This document shows positions 1 through 8,421 of a stretch of DNA of 34,101 nucleotides, piece after piece; the stretch's first letter is position 1; each line of letters starts with the position of its first letter. This DNA comes from Gammaproteobacteria bacterium (GTDB taxonomy: Bacteria > Pseudomonadota > Gammaproteobacteria > HK1), in the NCBI GenBank assembly GCA_022823045.1, contig JAJDXW010000097.1, positions 1 to 34,101 on the forward strand. Reading direction: 5' to 3'. The translations under genes and the position numbers were made by a program. The notes beneath the pieces are model-generated. The model ran no database searches, was not told the DNA's origin, and worked only from the letters and a program-made list of their open reading frames with translations.

Positions 1-2
1 CG

Positions 3-1658
3 GTCGTCGTGTCGCCGCTCGTGGCGCTGATGCAGGACCAGGTGACGGAGCTCAAGCTCGCCGGCGTCGCGGCCGACAGCATCAACTCCGCAAGCGGGCG
101 GGCGGAGAACGTGGCGGCGTGGAGGCGGGCCGCATCGGGCGAGACCCGGCTCCTCTACATGGCCCCGGAGCGGCTCATGACCGAACGCATGCTCGCGGCG
201 CTCGCCCGGTTGCCCATCACTCTCTTCGCCATCGACGAGGCGCATTGCGTCTCGCAATGGGGTCCATCGTTTCGGCCCGAGTACGCCGATCTCTGCCGGC
301 TTCGCGAGCTCTTTCCGGCAGTTCCCATCGCCGCGCTGACCGCGACCGCCGACGAGGTGACGCGAGAGGACATCGCCGAGAAGCTCTTCGCGGGTGCGGT
401 CGAGCCGTTCGTGCTCGGCTTCGACCGTCCGAACATCGCGCTCGCGGTGGAGATGAAGCGCGACTGGAAACGACAGTTGCTGAGCTTCGTTGCGCGCCAT
501 CCGGGCGAGAGCGGCATCGTCTACTGCCTGTCGCGGAAGAAGACCGAGGAGACGGCGGCGTTGCTCGCCGCCTCCGGGGTGCACGCGCTTCCCTATCACG
601 CCGGCATGGAAATGGAGGCGCGCGAAGAGCACCAGAACGTCTTCATGACCGAGCCGGGGGTCGTCATCGTCGCCACCATCGCCTTCGGCATGGGGATCGA
701 CAAGGCCGACGTGCGCTACGTGTTCCACACCGATCTGCCGGGCAGCATCGAAGCGTACTACCAGGAGCTGGGCCGGGCCGGGCGTGACGGTGCGCGCGCC
801 GAGGCGCACATGCTCTACGGGCTCGCGGACATCCGGATGCGGCGCCAGTTCATCGAAGACGAGGACGCGGGTGAGGACCGGCGGCGCCGCGAGCACCGCC
901 GGCTCGACGCGCTGCTCGGCTATTGCGAGGCATCGGCGTGCCGGCGGGTGACCCTGCTCGAGTACTTCGGGGAGCGGATCGAGCCCTGCGGCAACTGCGA
1001 TGTCTGCGCAGACCCTTCCGGGCGGGCCGACGCGACGCAAGACGCGCTCAAGGTCCTCTCCGCGGCCGAGCACTCGGGCGAGCGCTTCGGAGCGGCTCAT
1101 CTCGTCGACATCCTGCGGGGATCGGAGACCGAGAAGATCGCGCGCTTCGGCCATCGCCGGCTGCCGGCGTTCGGGGCCGGGGCGGACCGAGGCAAGAACG
1201 AGTGGCGCTCGATGATCCGCCAGATGGTGGCGACGGGGTTCCTGCGGCTCGACATCGCGGGCTACGGCGGGCTCGGGATTACCGACAAGGGCCATGCCCT
1301 CATGCGCGGCGAGGGCGAGTTCCTGTTTCGCGAGGACCGTGTCATCGCGCCTTCGGCGGCACGTGCGACCCGTGCGCGGCCCGACATGGCGGAGCCGGAG
1401 CGGCCGCTCGACCGCGACGAGGAGGCACTGCTGACGGTGTTGAAGGCACTGCGCCTCGAGCTCGCCCGGGAACGCGGCGTCCCCGCCTATGTCGTGTTCC
1501 CCGACCGGACCCTCGTCGACATGACGCGGCGCCGACCGCGCACCGATGCGGAATTTGCCGAGGTCCACGGGGTCGGCGCGGCGAAGCTCAAGCAGTTCGC
1601 GGAGCCGTTCCTCGCCGCCATCGCGAACGCACCCGGGGCTGCAGACCGAGAGACGTAG
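3..1658 (+). CDS. recQ: RecQ-family ATP-dependent DNA helicase (5' end outside window)
   Basis: The reading frame is open to the left edge, so motif I (Walker A) and the true start are missing. The visible part begins in motif Ia (VVVSPLVALMQDQV), which is very close to the RecQ consensus. Motif II is IDEAHC followed by VSQWG, the RecQ aromatic-rich loop. Motif III is ALTATAD. The C-terminal helicase lobe contains the TIAFGMGIDKADVRYV and YYQELGRAGRDG segments (motifs V and VI). A RecQ-type zinc site follows (C..C, then CGNCDVC near residue 335), then a winged helix and an HRDC-like tail ending in EVHGVGAAKLKQF. RecQ unwinds 3'-5' in recombination and replication-fork repair. The gene is convergent with the defence operon on the other strand, 53 bases away. 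Whether it is the housekeeping copy or a defence-associated paralogue cannot be decided without its left flank. Confidence 0.93.
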   Translation, partial: VVVSPLVALMQDQVTELKLAGVAADSINSASGRAENVAAWRRAASGETRLLYMAPERLMTERMLAALARLPITLFAIDEAHCVSQWGPSFRPEYADLCRLRELFPAVPIAALTATADEVTREDIAEKLFAGAVEPFVLGFDRPNIALAVEMKRDWKRQLLSFVARHPGESGIVYCLSRKKTEETAALLAASGVHALPYHAGMEMEAREEHQNVFMTEPGVVIVATIAFGMGIDKADVRYVFHTDLPGSIEAYYQELGRAGRDGARAEAHMLYGLADIRMRRQFIEDEDAGEDRRRREHRRLDALLGYCEASACRRVTLLEYFGERIEPCGNCDVCADPSGRADATQDALKVLSAAEHSGERFGAAHLVDILRGSETEKIARFGHRRLPAFGAGADRGKNEWRSMIRQMVATGFLRLDIAGYGGLGITDKGHALMRGEGEFLFREDRVIAPSAARATRARPDMAEPERPLDRDEEALLTVLKALRLELARERGVPAYVVFPDRTLVDMTRRRPRTDAEFAEVHGVGAAKLKQFAEPFLAAIANAPGAADRET

Positions 1659-1711
1659 CACGGGACGGAAACGCGGCATCGCGAGGCCGCAGGACGTTGT
1701 CCACCATTTCC

Positions 1712-1960
1712 TCAGTCGTGCGCGAAGACGTCGGACAGGTACGCGTCATGGCGCACGGAGACATCAGTCGCGTCGTCCGTGGCCCGACACGATCCGGCGG
1801 CGGCCAGAAAACGGTCCCAAGCCGCTTCCCTCCGCTCGGCGGCAAGGAGACCGTCCACCCCCTCGCGAACGAGCTGAGAGAGTGACTTCGACTGGCGGGA
1901 CGCGAGCTCCGTAAGGCGCTCGTACTGTTCAGGACTGAGCTGAATCTGAATATGAATCAT
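1712..1960 (-). CDS. Ribbon-helix-helix DNA-binding protein, last gene of the DISARM-like operon
   Basis: An 82-residue protein. Its N-terminus (MIHIQIQLSPEQYERLTELA, then SKSLSQLVREGVDGLL) has the beta strand plus two helices of a CopG/MetJ-type ribbon-helix-helix DNA-binding domain. The C-terminal third is variable, as in antitoxins, where it binds the toxin. Its ATG overlaps the TGA of the NERD-helicase gene (ATGA), so it should be translationally coupled to the defence operon. No PIN or other toxin gene follows. An ATG four bases past its stop (TGAGGAAATG) is placed as a toxin start would be, but that frame yields no toxin-like protein and runs antisense to recQ. It may be an operon autoregulator or an orphan antitoxin left after toxin loss. 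Confidence 0.75.
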   Translation of the reverse strand: MIHIQIQLSPEQYERLTELASRQSKSLSQLVREGVDGLLAAERREAAWDRFLAAAGSCRATDDATDVSVRHDAYLSDVFAHD

Positions 1961-3594
1961 GATGTCAGGATAGCGTTCGCATGCCTGCGTGGCGACACGG
2001 GCGGAGCCCGACGGATCAGCGACAGCACCGAGCGCGCGCGGCTCATGGCCACGTAGTGGGCCGCCTCGTTCCCACCCGCTCCGCTCGGAGCGGGCAGATC
2101 CACCACCACGATTGCCTCATTCTCGAGCCCCTTGAACTCGTCAATTCGCGCGAAACCGACCTTGTCGACCGGGGGGTTTCGCATCGAGTATTCGTCCAGA
2201 CGCCGAATTCGGCGCGCCGCATCCACTGGCATTTCTGCAATCGATGAATCGGCGAGATCGAGCGGCGAAAGAATCGTCACCGAACCGGGCGTGAGGCCGC
2301 CCACATCCACCAGCTCCCGGATCTCACGGGCGGCTCGCTCTGCGGAATCTCTCCGGTTCTCGGCTGTCTGGCAGCGCACGGCGGGACCAGCCCCGGCACC
2401 CCGAACGCCGAGATCGGCATCCAGCTCATCTTGTATCCATTCGAGGATGACCCGGGTGTTGCGGCAGTTGATCCGGAGCGGCATCCGCACCGGCGCGAGC
2501 GACTCGAGGTGCTCCTTCGCCTCCGACTCGAAGCGATGGGTCAGCGACTGGTTGTTGAGGTCATGAAACCAGCACCAGCGCCCTGAATCCAGACCACCGC
2601 CAAGGACGCCGTCCAGCGTTTCGAGGCAGCGTTTCTCGAACAGATCCTGCCCTTCGTCGACAATCAGCGCATCGAAGCGCGTGAGACCCGCGCGGCGGCA
2701 ATCGAGGCGTACTCCGTCGATCAGCGACACGGTGAGCCCAGGCGCCGACAGGCGTGAGGCAAGGAAGTGTCTGAGCCAGGGAGACCGGCATACCACGGCG
2801 ATCTGTGCGCCCGCGTCGGCCCACCGCCGGGCGAGCCGTTCGGCAAGGAAGGTCTTTCCTGTCCCCGCACCGCCGGCACAGAGCACCCTTGGATTCGCCT
2901 CCGCTACGTCTGCCATGCGCATCTGGTCTTCGGTAAACCGCTCGACGCGACGCCAAGCGTCCTCCACCTGATCGACAAGCGGAGCCTCTTCCTCTCGACG
3001 CCGGGTATCGACGTCGGGGCGCAGATACTCCTGGAGCGTTCGCAACGTCTCGTCATCGGGAATTGAAACGCTCCCGCGGCGCCTTCGCCAATACGTGAAC
3101 AGGCGACGCAACCAGCCTTCAAGGTCACGGCTCACACGCGCATCGGCGACCATCGCCCGGTCCCACTCGGCCCCCTCGCCTCCGAAGTCGCAATCGGGGA
3201 ACACCACCCCGTAACCGATGGTGAACCGATCGACAACCCCGGCCGGAAGACCGGCCCGCAAGTCTTCCATCAGGCCGTGAAGCGCGGTCTCCGCCTGGCG
3301 GAACGGCCCTTCCCAGGATTCCACCGTGCGGCCGTAGCGGTTCTCGTACCGCCACACGCCTTCGTGGCAGGCGACCTGTCCGCCCTTGACCTCGAGGACG
3401 CAGAGACCCTCGGGGCCGCAGACTACGAAGTCGATCTCCGGGAACCGCTTGTGGGGATGCCGGGTCGGCTTGAGCGAGTGGCAGGCCACCCAACGGTCGT
3501 CGAAGGCGCGGCGCAGCCGGTCGAAGATCCGTTTCTCCGCCTGGCTACCAGTGTCGTAGGGTGAGCTCGGCACCATGCGCATGGCGGTGCTCAC
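1957..3594 (-). CDS. NERD nuclease domain fused to superfamily 1 (UvrD-like) helicase
   Basis: 545 residues from a GTG whose last two bases begin the preceding gene's TGA (GTGA overlap). ATG codons 4 and 6 residues further in are alternatives. Residues about 15-130 are a NERD (nuclease-related) domain of the PD-(D/E)XK type: E20, then D55 in PEIDFVV, then E68 and K70 in VLEVKGG. Residues about 220-530 are an SF1 ATPase: Walker A GGAGTGKT at 241-248, Walker B IVDEGQD at 311-317, a DLNNQSLT sensor-like segment near 345, INCRN near 375, FKGLENEAIVVVD near 487 and YVAMSRAR near 514 (motif VI). NERD-helicase fusions are known in DNA-processing and defence settings. Here it is the fifth gene of a cassette headed by DrmA/DrmB-like genes, so it is the most likely nuclease of that system. 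Substrate and polarity are unknown. Confidence 0.9.
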   Translation of the reverse strand: MSTAMRMVPSSPYDTGSQAEKRIFDRLRRAFDDRWVACHSLKPTRHPHKRFPEIDFVVCGPEGLCVLEVKGGQVACHEGVWRYENRYGRTVESWEGPFRQAETALHGLMEDLRAGLPAGVVDRFTIGYGVVFPDCDFGGEGAEWDRAMVADARVSRDLEGWLRRLFTYWRRRRGSVSIPDDETLRTLQEYLRPDVDTRRREEEAPLVDQVEDAWRRVERFTEDQMRMADVAEANPRVLCAGGAGTGKTFLAERLARRWADAGAQIAVVCRSPWLRHFLASRLSAPGLTVSLIDGVRLDCRRAGLTRFDALIVDEGQDLFEKRCLETLDGVLGGGLDSGRWCWFHDLNNQSLTHRFESEAKEHLESLAPVRMPLRINCRNTRVILEWIQDELDADLGVRGAGAGPAVRCQTAENRRDSAERAAREIRELVDVGGLTPGSVTILSPLDLADSSIAEMPVDAARRIRRLDEYSMRNPPVDKVGFARIDEFKGLENEAIVVVDLPAPSGAGGNEAAHYVAMSRARSVLSLIRRAPPVSPRRHANAILTS

Positions 3595-5183
3595 CCTCGC
3601 AGCTTTGCCCGGACCTTCGCCTCCGTCCCGGAATCGAGACGCGCGCCCGCGAGGTAGTCGAAGAAGCGCTCCGAGTCGATATCGGGCGATATTCGCGGCT
3701 CGCCTGGCAGCTCGATCACGGTCGAGCCGCCCTTGACCGTGAGCCGGTACTCCCCGGGACCGAGGTTGATCCGGGTGCGGACGCAATCCCATTTCTCGGC
3801 TCGGGAAAGCTCCAGCGCGGCGGATTGCTCAACGGCCCGCCAAACGGTGCCGTCGCCGAACAACTCTCGCAGCGGGCGGACTCTCGCCGGCGGTTCGCCG
3901 AGGTCGAGGCCGGTGCCGGCGATGCGATGGGACATCTCGGCCATGCGGTGGGAGACGGCCGCCGGGAGCCCGGGATGGGCACGAATCCGGAGCGGAAGGC
4001 TCAGCCACCCGTCACGGACCCCGAACAGGATCGCGGCGGCGAGCCAATCCGGCTCCCCCAGTCGGTCGCTCCGATAGTCGAAGATCTCCACGCCGGCGCG
4101 GCGGAGAAAAAAGAGCGTCATGGCGCGCCCGAGGGGGGTATCGTGCCTCTCGAACAGCTCGCTCGCGGTGGCGTCGCCGAGCCCGGTCAGGGATTCGAGG
4201 GTGTCATGGAGCTTTCTGATCCCGGCCTGCACCCGCGGGTCCAGGCTTGCGGATGCCTCGGCAAGGTGGTCGAGCAGCACGCTCTCCGCGCTTCCGGCGC
4301 AGCCGTCTTCGCGCCAGCGGACCAGCCGCTCCACCGCTTCCCAGAACAGGGTCGCCTGGAACACGCGCTGAAGGGTCGTCCGATCCGCCTCGGGCGGAGG
4401 GGGCATCGGGGGCGGGGCGGCTCCCCTGCGAACCCAGGTCGCGAGTCCGGCGAGGATCGGGTAGCCGTCGAAAGGGCGCGCCGGGTCGTCGGCCGGGTCG
4501 AACGCATCGCCGCACGCCCGGACCGCCCGCTCCCCGAGGTTGCCGAAGAGGAGCAGCATCGCCATGACCCCTCCGGCCGCGAGCGGGCGCTCCAGGGGGA
4601 CGGCAGGCCGCACGGCGGGTCCCTCTCCGGGCGGCGGCCAGGGGAGGTTCGGGGCCTTGGCGAACAGCGGCTTGCTTGCCCTCCGCTTGAACGGCTCGAG
4701 CGTGACGTTGCCGAAATCCCTTGCATCCCGTTCGCACACCTGCCGGTCGCCCACCGACGGGAACACGATGGACTCGATCCGGGACGCGGGGAGCGGAGCC
4801 GGGACCAGGACGCCGCGCTCGGTCCCGTCGAACCCGTCCGGGAACCGCCGTTCCACGGCACCATCCTCCCCGATCGCCATCACCCGGCCCGACAACCGCG
4901 AGAGGTCGATCTCGACGAGAACCGGCTTCAAGTGCGCCGCCTCCCGGGTGGCCGACTCGATCGCCTCCCTCGGCACCTTGCCGAAGAAGAGAGGGATCCA
5001 GCCCGGGAAGCACCCGAGAGAGTCCCGATAGTACTTGTCGCCGAACCCGGCGGGCGGCATCACGAGCCCCGCCGCGAGCATGTACATGAGATTCAAGTGA
5101 TTGGTGGCGAGGAGGCCCGCTCCCGGCGCATTCACCGAGGAGGCGGGGGTGTCTCCCGGCGCGAACAGATCGGCGGTGGCCAT
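3591..5183 (-). CDS. Uncharacterised 530-aa protein of the DISARM-like cassette
   Basis: I do not recognise this family. The gene starts at the base after the upstream helicase's stop (TGAATG) and overlaps the next gene by four bases, so it is a fixed member of the operon. The first 100 residues look most conserved: NHLNLMYMLAAGLVMPP at 28-44, GFGDKYYRDSL at 46-56, PGWIPLFFGK at 60-69, and KPVLVEIDLSRLSG at 86-99. A helix-rich middle with a proline-rich linker (PPPMPPPPE) near 265 and a basic C-terminus follow. No signal peptide, Walker motif, zinc site or complete HxK(x)4D phospholipase motif was seen; one HLK stretch near 84 lacks the matching aspartate. The opening 'NL..ML..GL' motif faintly recalls ADP-ribosyltransferase-like folds such as DarT. 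That is a guess and needs structure prediction. Confidence 0.85.
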   Translation of the reverse strand: MATADLFAPGDTPASSVNAPGAGLLATNHLNLMYMLAAGLVMPPAGFGDKYYRDSLGCFPGWIPLFFGKVPREAIESATREAAHLKPVLVEIDLSRLSGRVMAIGEDGAVERRFPDGFDGTERGVLVPAPLPASRIESIVFPSVGDRQVCERDARDFGNVTLEPFKRRASKPLFAKAPNLPWPPPGEGPAVRPAVPLERPLAAGGVMAMLLLFGNLGERAVRACGDAFDPADDPARPFDGYPILAGLATWVRRGAAPPPMPPPPEADRTTLQRVFQATLFWEAVERLVRWREDGCAGSAESVLLDHLAEASASLDPRVQAGIRKLHDTLESLTGLGDATASELFERHDTPLGRAMTLFFLRRAGVEIFDYRSDRLGEPDWLAAAILFGVRDGWLSLPLRIRAHPGLPAAVSHRMAEMSHRIAGTGLDLGEPPARVRPLRELFGDGTVWRAVEQSAALELSRAEKWDCVRTRINLGPGEYRLTVKGGSTVIELPGEPRISPDIDSERFFDYLAGARLDSGTEAKVRAKLRG

Positions 5184-6350
5184 TCAGAGATCCTCCTTGC
5201 GCCGCAGCACTTCCGGGTCCGTCGGGAGGAGCTTATCGATCTCCCCGCCGCAGCCCCGCTTCATGAACAGGAACACCCGCTCCCTTGCCCGTGCGACCAT
5301 GACGTAGAAGAGACGCCGGGTGACGTCGGGATCGTTCCGCCGGACGAGGTGCTCGTCGATGTCCGCCAGCACCACGGTATCGAACTCGAGCCCCTTGCAG
5401 GCCTGGGCGTTGATGACGAGGATGCCGCCCTCGTCGAACGAGACCTCGCTGCGCTCCCCCATGTGGTAGGTCGCAATCGCCGGCCGCGGGTTGTCGAGCC
5501 GGACTTCGGCGGACCGGAGCGCCTCGAGGTAGCGCTCCCTCACCCGATTGTTCGGGGCGAGGACCCCGATGAGCTGGCACGGGTCCCGGTCGGCGAGACG
5601 CAGGATGCCCCGCGCGACCACCTCGATCCGACCTTCATCGTAGTAGTACAGCAAGGGAACCACACCCGGCGCCGGCGCCGGAAGATCCGGGGGCGGACTC
5701 GCCGGGTCGCGGGTGTGAAACTCCCGGGCAAGCCGCGCCACCCGATAATGGTTGCGGTAGTTCTGCCGGAGCTCGATGACGTCGTCCGGGTCGATCGCCA
5801 AGCAGTCCTCGATCTCCTTCCGGCTGCTGTTCGCCTCCGTAATCTGCTGGTTCTGGTCGGCGACGACGAAGAAGCGATCGAATCCGAGTCCCGCGAGCGC
5901 GGTGTAGAACGCGGGCGGCATGTCCTGGCCTTCGTCGATCACCAGGAACGGATGCGGCCCGGATCCCTCCTCCGGCAGCTCCTGGATGATCTCCTCGACG
6001 CCATGCCAGTCGATCTCCCGGAAACCCTTGCCTTCCGACGCCAATCGGGGAACGGGCCGGCCGGTCTGCTTTTCGAACCCCTTCAAGAACCACCCGATCC
6101 AGGTTCGGCTCTCGAGACCGTCGCCGAACAACTGGCCGCTCGCCCGATCGAGGAGATGGTTGAAGACGAGGAACCGATAGTCGTGCCGCTCCCGCTGGTG
6201 GCGGCGGGCGCGGATGAGTGCGAGCACGGACTTCCCCGTCCCCGGCCCGCCGATGATGAGATGCTGGCCTTCCTTCGGCAGGGCGCGCGCCGCCTCCTGA
6301 TCCTTGCCGAGGTCCTGGATCCCCGGCAGCTCGAACTTGCGCTTCGCCAT
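5184..6350 (-). CDS. Superfamily 1 (UvrD/AAA-type) DNA helicase, stand-alone
   Basis: 388 residues starting MAKRKFELPG. The ATG shares one base with the DrmB-like gene's stop (TGATG), which decides this start over longer upstream in-frame extensions. Walker A is IGGPGTGKS (33-41) and Walker B is VIDEGQD (137-143). A VVADQNQQIT segment follows near 165, ELRQNYRN near 195, then INAQACKGLEFDTVVLADID and a YVMVARARERVFLFM motif VI region near 350. There is no nuclease domain. The layout resembles the helicase half of the NERD fusion two genes downstream, so the operon carries two related SF1 motors. At under 400 residues it is short for UvrD (about 720), with little inserted between motifs. The role is presumably DNA translocation or remodelling within the defence complex; this is inferred from context. 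Confidence 0.9.
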   Translation of the reverse strand: MAKRKFELPGIQDLGKDQEAARALPKEGQHLIIGGPGTGKSVLALIRARRHQRERHDYRFLVFNHLLDRASGQLFGDGLESRTWIGWFLKGFEKQTGRPVPRLASEGKGFREIDWHGVEEIIQELPEEGSGPHPFLVIDEGQDMPPAFYTALAGLGFDRFFVVADQNQQITEANSSRKEIEDCLAIDPDDVIELRQNYRNHYRVARLAREFHTRDPASPPPDLPAPAPGVVPLLYYYDEGRIEVVARGILRLADRDPCQLIGVLAPNNRVRERYLEALRSAEVRLDNPRPAIATYHMGERSEVSFDEGGILVINAQACKGLEFDTVVLADIDEHLVRRNDPDVTRRLFYVMVARARERVFLFMKRGCGGEIDKLLPTDPEVLRRKEDL

Positions 6351-8206
6351 CAGCCGGTCGTCTCCACATGATTCGTGATCGCCGCGATGCCGGAGCCGGA
6401 ACCGCCGCCCGTGACGAAGACCCGATCGAGGAGAACGTTCCCGTAGAGGCAGCTCGGCTCCGGGAGGAGCGCGCAGGCGTAGCACGCGGCCCGGTTGAGG
6501 AGGTCGGGCCCGTGCCCTTCCTGCTCCGCACACACCGGGTCGAGCGAGCACCAGGCCGCCGCCTCGAACGCCCCGACAAGGAGGCGCAGGAAGCGTTCGG
6601 GCTCCGCGAGCTCCATCAGGCCCCCGAGGGACCCTTCCTCGTCCGGGACCGCCACGTAGACGAGAACCCCCGCCATCGGCTCCTTTCCGGTCGCGCAGTA
6701 GATCCGTTCCTTGAGGGAGGCGGCCGGATAGCCCGCCTTCGCCTCCAGCTCGCGGATCAGGAGATGGGCAAGGGTGTGGCAGAGGAGAAAGCGCGGCGAC
6801 ACGTCGACCTCGAGCTCGGGGACGCCCTGCCCGGCGCGCTGGACGTAGCGCCGCGCGAAGGCGTCCGCCCGCTCGCGAACTGCGTCGCCGGACTCCCACC
6901 GTTGCAGCACCTCTTCGTCGAACGTGAAGAAGAGCCCTTCTCCGTAGAGCTCGAGGGCCGGCAGCCACGGGCTTTCGCCGGTGAGGTCCGGCGGCGTCAG
7001 CCGAACGCCTCCGCGCCGGAACCCCGTGAGCACCATGATCTCCTTCAACCGGTGGACCGCGACCAGCCGGGAGACAACGGCGGCGGCGCTCCGGGCGAGC
7101 CCCGGTTCGAGCTCGCGCCGCCGCGCCTTCCAGGCGTTGGTGTGGTGCTCGGTCACGAAGTCCTCGTCTTCGCGAACGTCCGGGATCTCCTGGACGAGCG
7201 CCCGGTACTCGTCGGTCAGGAGATCGCTTGCGGTGACCGCCTGCCCATAGAGGGGATAGCCGGCTTCGATCTCCGTCATGGCCTTATCGATCTCGCCGGT
7301 CGTGCAGCGATACTCGCTCGCGAGCCGTCTGACCGCGCCTTTCCGCGCCAACGGAGTCCTCGCATTCCGGACCTGACCCTGATTCCTTCCGCTGGCGTGC
7401 AGACGGTCGAGGACCGTCCCCCGCCGAATCCGCGACTCCGGCGGGATGACCAGTGCGCTCCGGATCACCGGGGAGTGCACCCGGACGTCGTTGACCTCCA
7501 TCAGCCAAGCCGTTGCCTCGGGAGCCTGGGCCGGCGGCTCGCGCAGCCACGGCTGCTGCCAGGTACGGGGCGGAAACGGACGCCGCGACGCGCCGCCGGA
7601 TCGCAGGAGCTCGTTCGCGCCGCAGCGGGTGCAGCGAATCCGGCGGCCGGTCGGGATCTCCTCCAGTCGCAGGTAGGGCTCCGTCCAGTCGGGACGGCAC
7701 TGGCGCTGCTCCGGGTCCCGGGCTGCCTCGTGAGCCAGGTCGTGCCAGGGCACGTCCGCGAGATAGCCTTCTTCGTGGACGAGGACCCATGGAACCTGCT
7801 CGAGCCGGCCGCCACAGCTCGCGCACCGGTACGTTCCTTTCGCCTTCACCGGCTCGACACCGTCTCCCGCACCGCGCCGGCCTCGCCAGGGTGCAGCGTG
7901 CAGCAGGCCGCAACCCCGACCCGGGCAGCGCATCCAGGTCGGAAACCGGAGGGCCGGAATCCACCCGATCACCGTCCCGTTGCGCACCGCCGCGCGCGGC
8001 GGTGCGCACAGCGCCTGGTCGATGCCGAGAGCGCTCCGAACCCGGTCCACGTAGTGGAGCTCGCGGTCCAGGGGATCGCTTCCCGGGCGATCCCAGGTAC
8101 GGGTGTCCTGCACCACCATCAGGCTGTCCGGGCCGCGCACGATGGCGCCTACCGAGCAGTGGCGGAGGAGGTGCGAGAGCCGGACCGGAACGTGCTCGTC
8201 AGCCAT
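6350..8206 (-). CDS. DrmB-like protein with C-terminal DUF1998 domain
   Basis: 618 residues. The N-terminus VRLSHLLRHCSVGAIVRGPD fits the DrmB opening motif. Likely zinc ligands are C94/C99, C128/C131 (CASC) and C192/C195 (CTRC). The C-terminal DUF1998 signature is clear: FLLCHTLAHLLIRELEAKAGY near 465, LKERIY near 488, a GVLVYVAVPDEEGSLGGL strand-turn near 505, then CSLDPVCAE and ACYACALLPEPSCLYGN (550-600), giving further paired cysteines. In DISARM, DrmB forms a complex with the DrmA helicase, and that complex loads on phage DNA. The adjacent DrmA-like gene supports the same partnership here. The ATG at 8206 is the first possible start, because an in-frame stop lies five codons upstream. 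Confidence 0.88.
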   Translation of the reverse strand: MADEHVPVRLSHLLRHCSVGAIVRGPDSLMVVQDTRTWDRPGSDPLDRELHYVDRVRSALGIDQALCAPPRAAVRNGTVIGWIPALRFPTWMRCPGRGCGLLHAAPWRGRRGAGDGVEPVKAKGTYRCASCGGRLEQVPWVLVHEEGYLADVPWHDLAHEAARDPEQRQCRPDWTEPYLRLEEIPTGRRIRCTRCGANELLRSGGASRRPFPPRTWQQPWLREPPAQAPEATAWLMEVNDVRVHSPVIRSALVIPPESRIRRGTVLDRLHASGRNQGQVRNARTPLARKGAVRRLASEYRCTTGEIDKAMTEIEAGYPLYGQAVTASDLLTDEYRALVQEIPDVREDEDFVTEHHTNAWKARRRELEPGLARSAAAVVSRLVAVHRLKEIMVLTGFRRGGVRLTPPDLTGESPWLPALELYGEGLFFTFDEEVLQRWESGDAVRERADAFARRYVQRAGQGVPELEVDVSPRFLLCHTLAHLLIRELEAKAGYPAASLKERIYCATGKEPMAGVLVYVAVPDEEGSLGGLMELAEPERFLRLLVGAFEAAAWCSLDPVCAEQEGHGPDLLNRAACYACALLPEPSCLYGNVLLDRVFVTGGGSGSGIAAITNHVETTG

Positions 8207-8421
8207 CGGCCTTCGCTGTCATCGTCGTCCCTCGAGCTTCCGGGTCCGTGAGCCGCGGGGTTGCGCACGCAACCCATCCGCACCGGCGGCGCGGAGACTG
8301 GCGCTCCGGCTTCCCGACCATGCGCTCCGGAGAACCGTTTGCGCGGGGACTTTCGCTCGCCGTCCGGTGGCGCGGCCCGCCCGGACGGATTCCATCGGCG
8401 GCATCTCCGTGCAGCGCATCG
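8207..8421 (-). other. Gap between the drmA-like and drmB-like genes with a possible 40-codon ORF
   Basis: This is the only real gap in an otherwise overlapping operon. A small frame, 8321 to 8199 on the minus strand (starting MVGKPERQSP, ending TAKADG), has its stop inside the first codons of the DrmB-like gene (ATGGCTGA), the geometry of translational coupling. I recognise no domain, and its arginine-rich composition could simply be chance in high-GC DNA. No hairpin with a T-run, no promoter and no repeat was found here. Confidence 0.3.

Noticed and set aside
1588-1707. A toxin gene after the RHH antitoxin, starting at the ATG in TGAGGAAATG
   Set aside because: The translation (MVDNVLRPRDAAFPSR...) has no PIN or other toxin motif and is short and antisense to the end of recQ.
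3591-5183. Calling the 530-aa protein DrmC because it contains an HLK stretch
   Set aside because: The PLD motif needs HxK(x)4D, usually twice. Only one HxK is present and the aspartate position is not matched.
3561-6371. A plus-strand open frame of over 900 codons opposite the defence operon genes
   Set aside because: Low-complexity antisense frame; the minus strand carries motif-bearing genes with coupled starts and stops.
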